Shown: one piece after another, positions 48,487 through 58,700 of the stretch | Layout: every line of letters starts with the position of its first letter | Position numbering within the stretch: the first letter of the stretch is position 1 | NCBI GenBank assembly: GCA_024760905.1 | Contig: CM045732.1 | Span: 51,648,496-51,712,495, forward strand | DNA from: Plotosus lineatus | Taxonomy: Eukaryota; Chordata; Actinopteri; Siluriformes; Plotosidae | Reading direction: 5' to 3' | DNA length: 64,000 bases | Position numbers and translations under genes: made by a program | Notes under the pieces: generated by a model | Database searches by the model: none | The model's input: the letters and a program-made list of their open reading frames with translations, nothing else | Told to the model about the DNA's origin: nothing

Positions 48487-48823
48487 GTGGGCAGTGGTGG
48501 CCTGGTGATAAAGGGTGCTGGATCGCTGATCTTAAGGTTGGGGGTTTGAGTCCCATTCTCCAAAAGGTTGTCCCTGTCACCCCAGTGCAGCTAACTGGGT
48601 CATCAAAGGCCAGCCATGTCTCTCACTGTCTATGGTGAGCAGTTCATGTGAAAGAACCATTGCTGACTTTCATAAAGAGTAGCTGCAAAGCCATCAGTGT
48701 GTTTCCGCCCCTTTCTAAAGAGTTGTGTCAGGAAGGGCATCCGACATAAAACCCTATGCCAAATCAAACGTGTGAATCAGATCATTCGCTGTGGCGACCC
48801 CTGGATAAAGGAAAAAGGAGAAG
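48487..48823 (+). repeat. tRNA-derived SINE, tail type A, full length
   Basis: Head GGGCAGTGGTGGCCTGGTGA, B-box-like GGTTTGAGTCCC, body CTCTCACTGTCTATGGTG, tail A (AGGAAGGGCATCCGACATAA, CGCTGTGGCGACCCCTGG). The flanking repeat ATTCATTCAATGTTATC (48470-48486) matches 48824-48840 with one difference. It is a complete insertion. Confidence 0.92.
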
Positions 48824-49099
48824 ATTCATTCAATATTATCCTACACATATACCGTCATGTGTGACGTCATGCCAGCCGTTGGGTCCAGTTCACCCAAGAT
48901 GACTGTTAAAACATATTTTTCTCTTGAACTCAGAAATAGTGTGTGTATCTTGTGCATTCGGTTCAGACATTGAGAGGGAAAGATGTTTGCAGGAAGTATA
49001 TCAAGTATGTGCTGTTAGGTTACTGCTTTCAAAGAGATCTGTAGCCTTCTGGCCGGTATTTCTCTGTCTCTTTAGCCATTTGGAGTCATTTATTTTTAC

Positions 49100-49423
49100 A
49101 GGCTTCCTTATCTTAATAAATATTTTGCACACCATGAAGCAAAACACACATTATTTCAGTGATGCCTAATAAGTGTGGTATCGAAACTGGCTTTATAAAG
49201 TGATGAGACGACAATTTTCTTGGTGAATAATGGCAAACAAAAATTGGTAAAATTACAAATATTTTTAGGGAACAAACAATGTGCAATATCAGATTTTATT
49301 TCAGATTTTGAAGTAAACGTGTAGATTTCAATTCATGCCAACAATGAAATGTTAAGCTCTATACATAAGATTTTGTCTTCAACCATTAGGAAGCATATTT
49401 GTATAAATAATGGAGCTTAAACA

Positions 49424-49502
<79 letters not shown>

Positions 49503-51290
49503 TTCAAGATGATAACAGAAGTGAAGTGTCAATCAATCAATCAATACAGTATAATTAGTAAACTAATTTACACAATTATGAGTAATATAAATAATGTGGT
49601 ATTGTGTAGTTGTGGTACAGTTAAATAGAGTAATGTGGATATGTGTATGAAAAATATGAAATTAAATAGACCGTGAAATACAACAAAATAAATTTGTGTT
49701 TCCAATTTCTGGTACATGTTATTCAAGTGCGCTGGATATATGGATAGGAAAGTCTACGACCTCAGTCTGTTTCTTGGTATTGCTCGTTGAATTCAAAAGT
49801 CTAATGGCTGTTGGAAGGAATGACCTCCTGAATGACTGGATCTATTGTATATTGTATTCATCTACAAAATGGCAGGGGGGTTCCTGGTATACAGTAGTAC
49901 ATAATTACCAAAGGTGGTTGAAGGAAGGACAACTGGCAAATACTTGCAAGAGTGTCATTGGTGCCCAAGTCTCATTGATGTGTATTGCAAACAAACATTA
50001 GTCATCTGTTTTAATCACACAGAAAAGCTAATGTAGTACAAACTGCTGAAATTGCTAATGCTTGTTATGACTGAAAGGTGTGAGAAGCTGTATCACTGCA
50101 GAACAGTCAGGAAATTTTAATATTATGGCTGCTTGATATACAACTGCTGTGTGATGGGCTGTGAAATAAAATTATTGCTGTCAAGTAAGCTTACAGAGGT
50201 GGAGTGTGACAAGGGTTTTGTTCAAGAGGATTAGAGCATGTGGAAAGAGGATGTTGGGAAAACAGTCTCCACTGAGACAGGAAGTGCTGGAAGAGGGAAA
50301 GGGCTAGGCTCGGTGAAAGGAGTCTCCTAATTGTGGGTTTTATTTTTCCTGTTTGACGATAAGTGTCTTCAGGAAATTGTGAGGCTCCGAGACTGGGTAC
50401 AGAGCCTTGTAATTTCAAAGGAAAGAGTGAGGAGTATTTTAACCAGGAATCATTCAAAGCCTTCATAGTTTCATATGCATTCATCTCCATGACACAAAAC
50501 GCCTCCTACATATTTGTATTATGCAGAATCATTACTATTTGACATCACCTACTGAGTCAACAGGAAATTAGAAAAGCATAAGAAATTCACAGTTTTTGGA
50601 GGACAGGAAGTTGAGTATTGGTGAATAGAGCACATCATCCCCAAGGGAGAAAAGATCAGTTGGTCACACACCCATACTGTTTCCTAGTTTAAAAATACTG
50701 TAAATATATATGAATCAGCTGGGGGAGGAAAACACTGTTTTTAAGGACCTAGGGCAAAATGTTATTAAAAGCAGAGCTCAACAAAGAGAAAGAGGGAAGA
50801 TGAGGGAAGATTGTTTTAATGTTGCAGGATGTAGAGCTGAGCCATATTAACGGCCTACAGAGCGGGTTGTCTTGTATATACGTCCTAGAGAGCATCATTT
50901 TGACATTGTGTAATGTTGTAATCATTTCATGATAACACAGGTTTAAAGAAACAGTTAGTAGTTGGTATTTTAATTGATTCTAGACTGCAAACTACTGAAA
51001 CTTCAGCAAAGCTGATCAACCACGAGTATGATTCTATTTTTTCAGTACTACTTTTTTCACTTATAATTACACAAAGGTTCTCCTTGGCATACTGGCCTGC
51101 TCACATGAATTCCTCGGTGGGTTTTTTTCTGAGCAAATATTTTGGTACACTACTAAAGTAGGTATCGTACTAAAGTAGGTAAAGTAGTATGTAGTCTGAA
51201 TTTGAAGGCAGAATTGTGTAGGATGATAATTCATTTTATTTAGGCACCGTACAATTAAAAAAATAGGACTACTTGAAACTTGTGGAAATT
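49100..51290. other. Intergenic, no gene seen
   Basis: Mostly unique AT-rich sequence with a TA microsatellite at 49428-49503. Short ORFs (for example 49696-50001 and 50490-50191) lack recognisable motifs. It lies between mtarc1 (+) and the 3' end of susd4 (-). Confidence 0.55.
49428..49503. repeat. (TA)n microsatellite
   Basis: About 76 bases of nearly pure TA repeat. Confidence 0.95.
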
Positions 51291-51304
51291 GCTTACTTCA
51301 AAGT

Positions 51305-51404
51305 TCATTTTCTGTAACCGCTTAATCCTAATTTGGGTCACGAGGAGGCTGGTGCCCATCCCAGCCAACTTTCGGGCCCTATACCACTAGACCACCACTT
51401 CCCC
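51305..51404 (-). repeat. SINE with central deletion
   Basis: The 100-bp block joins tail C (TAACCGCTTAATCCTAATTT) directly to the head end (CCCTATACCACTAGACCACC). The flanking repeat TTACTTCAAAGT (51293-51304) matches TTATTTCAAAGT (51405-51416). Confidence 0.82.
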
Positions 51405-51466
51405 TTATTTCAAAGTGTTTCAGTAAATTAGTTACATTTTTAAAAAGCAATTTATACTTTAAAAAA

Positions 51467-51799
51467 TGGGCAGTGGTGGCCTAGTGGTAAAAGGTGCTGG
51501 ATCACCGATCCTAAGGTTGGGGGTTCAAACCCCACTCATCACAGGTTGTTACTGTCCCCCCAGTGCAACTGGGTTATCAAAGGCCAGCCATGTCTCTCAC
51601 TGTCTACGGTGTGAGGCATGTAAAAGAACCATTGCTGACTTTCGACAAGAGTAGCTGCAAAGTGTGTTTCCGCCTTGCAGTGGTCTGGTGAGCTGTCCAG
51701 GGTGTACTCTGCCCTCACCTGGAGTCGGCTGGGATGGGCACCAGCCTCCCCGTGACCCTAATTAGGATTAAGCAGTTATGGAAAATGAACTGAACTGAA
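51467..51799 (+). repeat. tRNA-derived SINE, tail type C, full length
   Basis: Head GGGCAGTGGTGGCCTAGTGG, B-box-like GGTTCAAACCCC, body CTCTCACTGTCTACGGTG, tail C ending GAAAATGAACTGAACTGAA. The flanking repeat CTTTAAAAAA at 51457-51466 and 51800-51809 marks the insertion. Confidence 0.9.
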
Positions 51800-51955
51800 C
51801 TTTAAAAAAAAAAATACAATTTAAAATCATATTTGGTATTTTTTAAATAATAATTTTTCATAAGTACTCAGAGCAATAAACTTAACCTTAACAAATATCC
51901 TCTCATATTTTTCTCAATATCTTTCCTTGTATATTAATGAAATTATGCAAATAGC

Positions 51956-52269
51956 AGTGGTGGTCTAGTGGATAGGGCGCAGGATCATTGATCCGAAGGT
52001 TGGGGGTTCGAGTCCCCATAGGGTTGTCACTGACCCCCCCCCAGTGCAGCTAACTGGGTTATCAAAGGCGGGCCATGTCGTTCACTGTCTATGGTGAGAG
52101 GCATGTAAAAGTACCATTGCTGACTTTTGTAAAGAGTAGCTGCAAAACTGTCAGTGTGTTTCCATGACCTGGAGAGGGATGTGCGCCGCCAGGCCAAATC
52201 AGCCCAAGTCTCGCCATGAAGGCACCCAAACGACATCCTCAGATGTTAAGGGATAAGTGAAGTGAAGTG
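51956..52269 (+). repeat. tRNA-derived SINE, tail type B, full length
   Basis: The same head (AGTGGTGGTCTAGTGG, GGGGTTCGAGTCCCC) and body as its neighbours, but the tail differs: CCTGGAGAGGGATG, GCACCCAAACGACATCCTCA, GATGTTAAGGGATAAGTGAA. The flanking repeat ATGCAAATAGC at 51945-51955 and 52270-52280 shows a complete insertion, so tail B is a genuine part of this copy. Confidence 0.9.
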
Positions 52270-52404
52270 ATGCAAATAGCCAAGAAACTAAACTAAGTAA
52301 CTGCAAATATGCAAAATGTGGTTGATGACATCATTTTCAGTAAGGGATAAAAGAACTACAGAAAGTACATGGACATGCATCCATCCCCAGTTTTTTTTAG
52401 GCCC

Positions 52405-53040
52405 ACATTCATTCATTTTCTGAACCACCTATTCCTATCGGGTCATGGGGAGGCTGATGCCCATCTCAGTCATCTCAGAGTACACCCTTGGAAGCTCACC
52501 AGGTCACCACAGGGCAGAAACACACTGACAGCTATGCAACCTAAGGTCTGTTGGGCTTTTTACACCCGAGCCTAGTGGCTCATCAGGCCAGTACTTATCC
52601 CCAGTTTCCGTAGCGTGAAGTGACCAGGAGTTCAACTCCTCCTGGATGGGACGCTAGTCCATCGCAGGTTACCTTCCTAGTATATTTTACTGGTACCCAT
52701 TTATACTGCTGGGTGAACAGAGGCACACATGTGGTTAAGACCTTGCCCAGGGGTCTTAGCACAATGGGGTCTAACTGGGATTCTAACCCACAACCTCCCG
52801 ATCATGAGCCCAGCACCCTAACCACTACACCACCGGCCCCGCATCCTACTCTATGCAACCTACTCTTGATAAATGTCAGCAATGGTTGTTTTAGATCCCT
52901 TTCACCATAGACAAGAGACATGGTGGGCCTTTGACAATCCAGTTAGCTGCACTGGTGGACAACAGTGACAACTGCTGACAGTGGGCTTGAACCCCCAACC
53001 TTGGTATTAGTAATGCAGCAAGTTACCACCGTGCCACCAA
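52405..53040 (-). repeat. SINE pair: tail-C SINE split by third-family SINE
   Basis: Tail-C sequence (52405-52545) breaks at a third-family SINE (52555-52845). The body and head then resume (52855-53035, CTACTCTTGATAAATGTCAG, CAGTTAGCTGCACTGGTGG). The repeated TCTATGCAACCTAC / GCTATGCAACCTAAG around the break suggests a target duplication. So one SINE inserted into another. Confidence 0.78.
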
Positions 53041-53469
53041 CAACTATGGATACAGTATGACTAAAGAAGAGATTTAAAAGTTAAGAGTTATTTATTTTAA
53101 TATTTATTCCTTCATCATCCTGCTTGTCATGTTTAGGATTGCAGGGAAGCTGGAATCAATTCCAGCTGACTCTGAACAAAAGGTGGGGACACCCTGAACA
53201 GCTCGCTCGTCCTTTGCAAGGCCAACACAGACAACCATTCATACCTAGGTGCAATCTACAGTATCCAGTTGGCCCATCAAGCAGGATTTAAGACTGCAGA
53301 AGGAAACCACAGCAACTGCAGGAAACCTATGCAAGCAATTTGTATGGAACTTTGTATCGAACTTCAAGGATTAAGAGATTCAGGAAAATGAATGAATGAA
53401 TGACATTGTGTCAGAAAAACAAAGAAACCGATAGATCAAGACATAGAGGGACATAGATCCCTGCCTGTA

Positions 53470-54343
53470 GTAGAAGGTTGCCAGGTGTTCTACCCCATTA
53501 CATATTACATCCCAAAATTAGTGAACAACTTTTTAACCATTTATACCACAGAACCTATAGGTGTGCTTTTGTATTTTTTTTTTTGTGGATACGCATACCT
53601 ATATCTCAGGAACTGCTTGATATCACCATTAAATTTACACTAGCAAGTTTGGACCAAAAGCTCATTGCAGGTCAAATTTGAGGTCACCAAAATTTTTGTG
53701 ACTTTTGTGATTGCCCCATCAGGAGCTTGGAGCTCTATCAGGTAGAAAATTACACAGTTTCATGAAATTGCTTTTACAGATGCTACTTCATAGCTACTGA
53801 GCAGGAATAATGATCATTAACTATGTTCTCAAATGCAAGTTATTTGGAATACATGTATGCGTTTGTCATTCCACCTTAAAAAAAACCCACGTGATTGTCA
53901 TTCCATTATTTCATCAAACTTCAAGAACAAAAATGTATTTCTACCCATCACTGGATAGAAATACATTTTTGTTCTTGAAGTTTGATGAAATAATGGAATG
54001 ACTTCTCTAGCATCTCCGGAAAACATTCAATGGGGTTAAGGTCAGGACTCTGGGGTGCCAATATATATATATGGAAATGATTCCTTAAGCTCCCTGAACC
54101 ACTGTTTCATTATTAGAGACCCCATTTTGTATCCGTGCCACCAGAGAAGAAAAGGTCTGTTCATGTGAAAACCTGCTCACTCAGTACATTCAGCTGACTT
54201 CATTTTACTGCTATAATAACAATGCTGAGCCTCGACATGACCTACTAGCGCAGCTGTGCATTGGATATTATACACTGTGATCAAGGCTAAATGCACCCTT
54301 GAAAATATTAGTGTGTGCAACTTTTTTCAGCCAGGCAGTGTAT
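53470..54343 (-). mobile_element. Tc1/mariner-like remnant, inverted
   Basis: The right end CAGCCAGGCAGTG followed by TA resembles, when inverted, the CACTGCCTGGC terminus of a fish Tc1-like family. GGTCAGGACTCTGGGGTGCC inside fits the inverted strand of such an element. The left end is not clear and no usable frame remains. It contains the palindrome at 53897-54002. Confidence 0.5.
53897..54002. repeat. Perfect 47-bp inverted repeat with 12-base loop
   Basis: The arm 53897-53943 (beginning GTCATTCCATTATTTCATC) is exactly complementary to 53956-54002, separated by CCCATCACTGGA. All 47 positions pair. Confidence 0.95.
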
Positions 54344-54450
54344 ATCGGTTTGTAAATGATAATGAATGATAAATGATCCATGTGCAGAGAAAAGAAACAA
54401 GTAATTTGTGTTTAATAAGCAGTTAATGGTGCCAGCAGAACAAGTCATTA

Positions 54451-55123
54451 CAGTGGTACCTTGACTTACGAGTGTCCCTTATAACGAATTTTCCGTGACA
54501 CAAGCTTCGATCCCACCAAAAATCTGCCCCATCCAATGAGCAAATTTTCAACTTACGAGCTCTGCTGGGGAAATGGCTTCTTCGGGTTGATTGTATTGTT
54601 CAGCATGTATTCCTCTGCGGTCCAAAAATGCTTTGTGCAGTGTTTCTCAATTATTTTCTGTGATGCCCCCTATAGGAAAGGAAAAAACATTTAACACCCC
54701 CCCCCCCCCAGTGCCCCACGTGACTATAAATAGTGTTTACTGAACTTCATATTGTTTGCTAGGTGCTTTTCCCTTACACCATAGAGAATACAGTGAGAGC
54801 ACCACTGCCACCTAGTGTAGAGGATGTGCAATCACACTTAAGGCTGGTCCAGTATGTTAAAAAAGCATGTTCCCCAGGGTCATATGTGCCAATTGTTAAA
54901 ACAGTTAAAAAAATCTGAAAAATTGTTGTTAGATTTGTATCTTAAATATATTATGTAAAAAATACATGTTTGTGTCAGGTTATATGAGTTTGAGAGGGGG
55001 GGTTGGGATGGATTAATTGGTTTTCCATAGTTTCCAATGGGAATTTTTGTTTCATCTAACGAATGTGTAGACTTATGAGCTCGCCCTCGGAACGGATTAA
55101 TTTCATAAGTAGAGGTACCACTG
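54451..55123. mobile_element. pogo/Tigger-like non-autonomous TIR element, copy 2
   Basis: Left end CAGTGGTACCTTGACTTACG; inverse of right end CAGTGGTACCTCTACTTATG; TA at 54449-54450 and 55124-55125. The internal sequence matches 4557-5487 in several blocks. It is 673 bp long with no transposase. Confidence 0.88.
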
Positions 55124-55641
55124 TATGTATTAATAGTCAGTTTCCATGGCAGAACTGAAGGCATTGATTTGTTAAAAGAAATGACAGATATTACATAACG
55201 ATTTAAGAAAGGTTTAATCTTTAAATCTTTAAGCAGCAAACACATTAATTAAATATTTTTAAACACATTTTTCAAATACTGTCATTTAGTTAAAGTGTGT
55301 CTTCCATCATCGCTGAAAATGAATGTACAGATTTTTTTTCTTTGCCAAAAAGCAGGATATTTCATGGTCACTTGTTATGTAATAGGTGAAGACCAGCCCA
55401 GTTTGTGCAAAAGCAAAAGCAAAAAAATACATTTAGAAAATAACATCAGTCAGACACTGCTGACTAATTGAAAGCAAAAATTGATTTGAATCCTTAGATG
55501 TACGGTATGATTTCTCCTTTGGTAACTGCTGTATTTAAAGAATAATGTGAATTTCTTAGTGAAACAAACTGGATAAACAAATGCATAGTTTTCCCCCATG
55601 ATCCAAGGATGAGGAACTGAACATATGATGTAATTATTGCT

Positions 55642-55647
55642 TTTATT
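55642..55647 (-). terminator. susd4: Candidate susd4 polyadenylation signal
   Basis: AATAAA on the minus strand, 135 bases past the susd4 stop. Other AATAAA-like motifs occur nearby, so use is uncertain. Confidence 0.35.
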
Positions 55648-55781
55648 GCCTTGCTAATATACTAAATTTTGGCTATAATAAACAGCCTGTCAGAGAGATG
55701 AATGGGCCTGTCTTAAACCAATGTGGCGTGTTAAATACAGCAGTGAGAATATCTAAAACTGTATAGTGGATATCCACAGTA

Positions 55782-58700
55782 TCACACGTCCTCTTCACCA
55801 CTGTCCACAAGAGGAATTTCTAAATAAAACCATTCAGACAACACAGTTATCAGTGCACAATTACAGTACCGTGGGTTCAAATACATAAAGAATCTGTAAG
55901 TATAGATTGCAAAGGTGTCTACTTACCATCAGCAATATCTATGCTGGGACTAGTGGAAGCAGTTTCCTCCATGGAGGTGATCGCATTGGTCTTCTCAGAT
56001 ACATTGCTTAACCCAACATCATTTGAAGAAGATGGATGCATAGTTTGTAGACACCCTGATGGCTCTGAGATAGTGTCACATGTCTCAGCATTCTCAATGT
56101 CCATTGGAACATCATTCTGACTTTCTGTGAGCCCTGGGTATGATGGGGGGTCCTGCTCTTCTGAGATTTGTGTGGGTTCTGGACCAGCAGAGGGAAGAAC
56201 ATGTGGAGGCTGGCAGCTTGAACCACGGACTGCCTCTTCGTAGGATGGTAAAGGTATGGCAACTCCATCCACTATTATGACATTTGGACCCATGGCATTC
56301 TCTTGTTCTTCACTTCAAAAAAAATTCCTTTATTTTATATATAGTAACGCTATAATTCAAATTAGATTATTATGTAGTCATTAATTTCAAATAGAAAACA
56401 GCTCTGCAAATATTACTTGCTGTAATTCTATAAACATTTATATTATGTTCTCCACCCCAATGCAGCTCTCTGGGTTATCAAAGGCTGGCCATGTCTCTCA
56501 CTTTTTATGGTGAGAGGCATGTAAAAGAACCATTTATGACTTTCATAAAGAGTAGGCTGCATAGCCGTCAGCATGTTTCTGCCCTGCGATGGCCTGGCAA
56601 GCTGTCCAGGTTGTATTCTGCCCAGAAAAAACACCAGGAAGCAGTGAGATTTGAACCCAGAACCTTATTTCTGAGAGGCAACAGAATTAACCACTGCACC
56701 ACCACAACGGTATTCCATTAACAGTAACAATAAATTTACATTAAATGTACAACAGCATGTGTTTTTTAATTTCTGAAAACTGCAAGCATCGGGACATTTC
56801 TGTGCTACAAGAGAAATAAACCATGTTAGGCTATGCTGGGGCACAGTGTGCACCATTCTGTTTTGTTCCTTATGCAATTCATTTATTATAGGTAATCAAT
56901 TAAATTCTAAAAAATAATCTGAAATGATCTTTAATTAATTTTTAACACATATACTCATTCATTCATTTTTCAGAACCGCTTAATCCTAATTAGGGTCGTG
57001 GGGAGGCTGGTGCCCATCTCAGCCTAACACATATACTATATATTCTTTATTTAACCAGGTAAATTAAAATAATTAACTAATTCATTCAATCATTTACCCA
57101 ACCACTTAATCCTACTAGATTCATGCTGCCTATTTCAGCCAACTCTGGGCAGAGATGGGATACACTCTGAACATCTTGCTAATCCATAGCTGGGCCATCA
57201 CACTTACAACACACATCTAGGGGAAATTTGGATCAGTGAATAACCAAATGCACAGCTGTTTACCTGGGGCAAATCGAAGTATGGGGAGAACATGTAAATT
57301 CCACACAAAAATGCCCTCACAGAGGACACATGTGCTAACCACTACACCATCTGGCTACCTGAGATTAAAATGTATTTTTCAAAAAAATAAACAAGATGGA
57401 GCTGATGTACCTTGAATTCTGATTGCTCTTGCATTTGCAGTGGGACATCTTTGCTATGATGACTAGCAACAGAGCTAACAGCACACTTGAGGTAGTGAAT
57501 GCCACTGGTTTCCATGCATTCAGTAAAGATTTCTGAAAGTGAGGCCATGTGGTCTCTGAGGAAATAAAGGTTTGATATGTTGCAGTCTTTACACAGGATG
57601 ATGCTCAATTACATAACAAATGGCCTGTTTTCTGTAATGCCCAGTGTGTCTCCTAATCCAAAGCACCCTTTTTATTAACTGACTCATATCCATTAACCCA
57701 GAAGATTCTTCCTACTAAGGAAAAACTCCACGGGCTAGAACTGAAAACACCTTCTAAAAATCATGTTACTACTTAAATAAATTACGATAAAGGGGTATAC
57801 TTTGTCTTTTATGGGAAAAAAAATTGATTGAATATTCAGAAATTGTATTTTTTTGGAATTTCAGAAGACTGACCATCTTTTACACAATAGATGTCCATCT
57901 GAGGAAACCACTGCCCATATTGACAGGTGATGTACTTGTAGTCATTCAGTAAAGAATAGCCAGGATCACAGTAGAACTCCACCACAGTCCCATGGATATA
58001 GCGATTGCATGGCTGCGGATGGCATATGTAGTCTCCATGTTCCACCATTGGAGGTAATGGGCATGCTGTAAAGCAATACAGTTGGAGAAAATAAGTAATG
58101 ACTTGTAATATAATAATAATAAATGGCATGGGGGCCTTTCAGTCACCTTCAACATCAAGGCACCGGGGTGGCACATCCGACCATATGAGGCTATACATGC
58201 ATTCCAGTAATTCGGCACCCTCCAGCTTATAACCTGGAAAACACTGGTAATGTATCACTGTTCCGATGGGCATGGAGAACTCTGTCTCAGAGACATTCAG
58301 ATAACTATGAGGAGGAATCAACGGGCGCAGGCAGCCTGGAACAAGAACAAAAAGATAGGTTTGAAGAAGTACATCACAGAAAAGACTAATTTAAGATATG
58401 CAATTACATCAGGTTCAGAAGAATAATATTTCTGTCCACTACTGAGAACAGAAATGATTTTTTCATGCAACATAGGACTCCCATTTTATTAAAAGAGTTG
58501 TAGTCACAATTATACAATACAGTACCTTGACAGATGGGCTGATTGTCCCACGTTCCATCTTGTTGGCAAACGGATTCCATGCTGTCTGTGTCAGGATAGC
58601 GGATTTGAAATCCCTCATGACAGCTGATAATAAGGTTATCTCCTGGTCTGTAGGTCTTATTAGCAACATCTGCATCCTCAATATATGGAGGAAGACATTC

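Noticed and set aside
50191..50490. Minus-strand 99-residue ORF
   Set aside because: No motif, no splice context and no support from neighbouring sequence.
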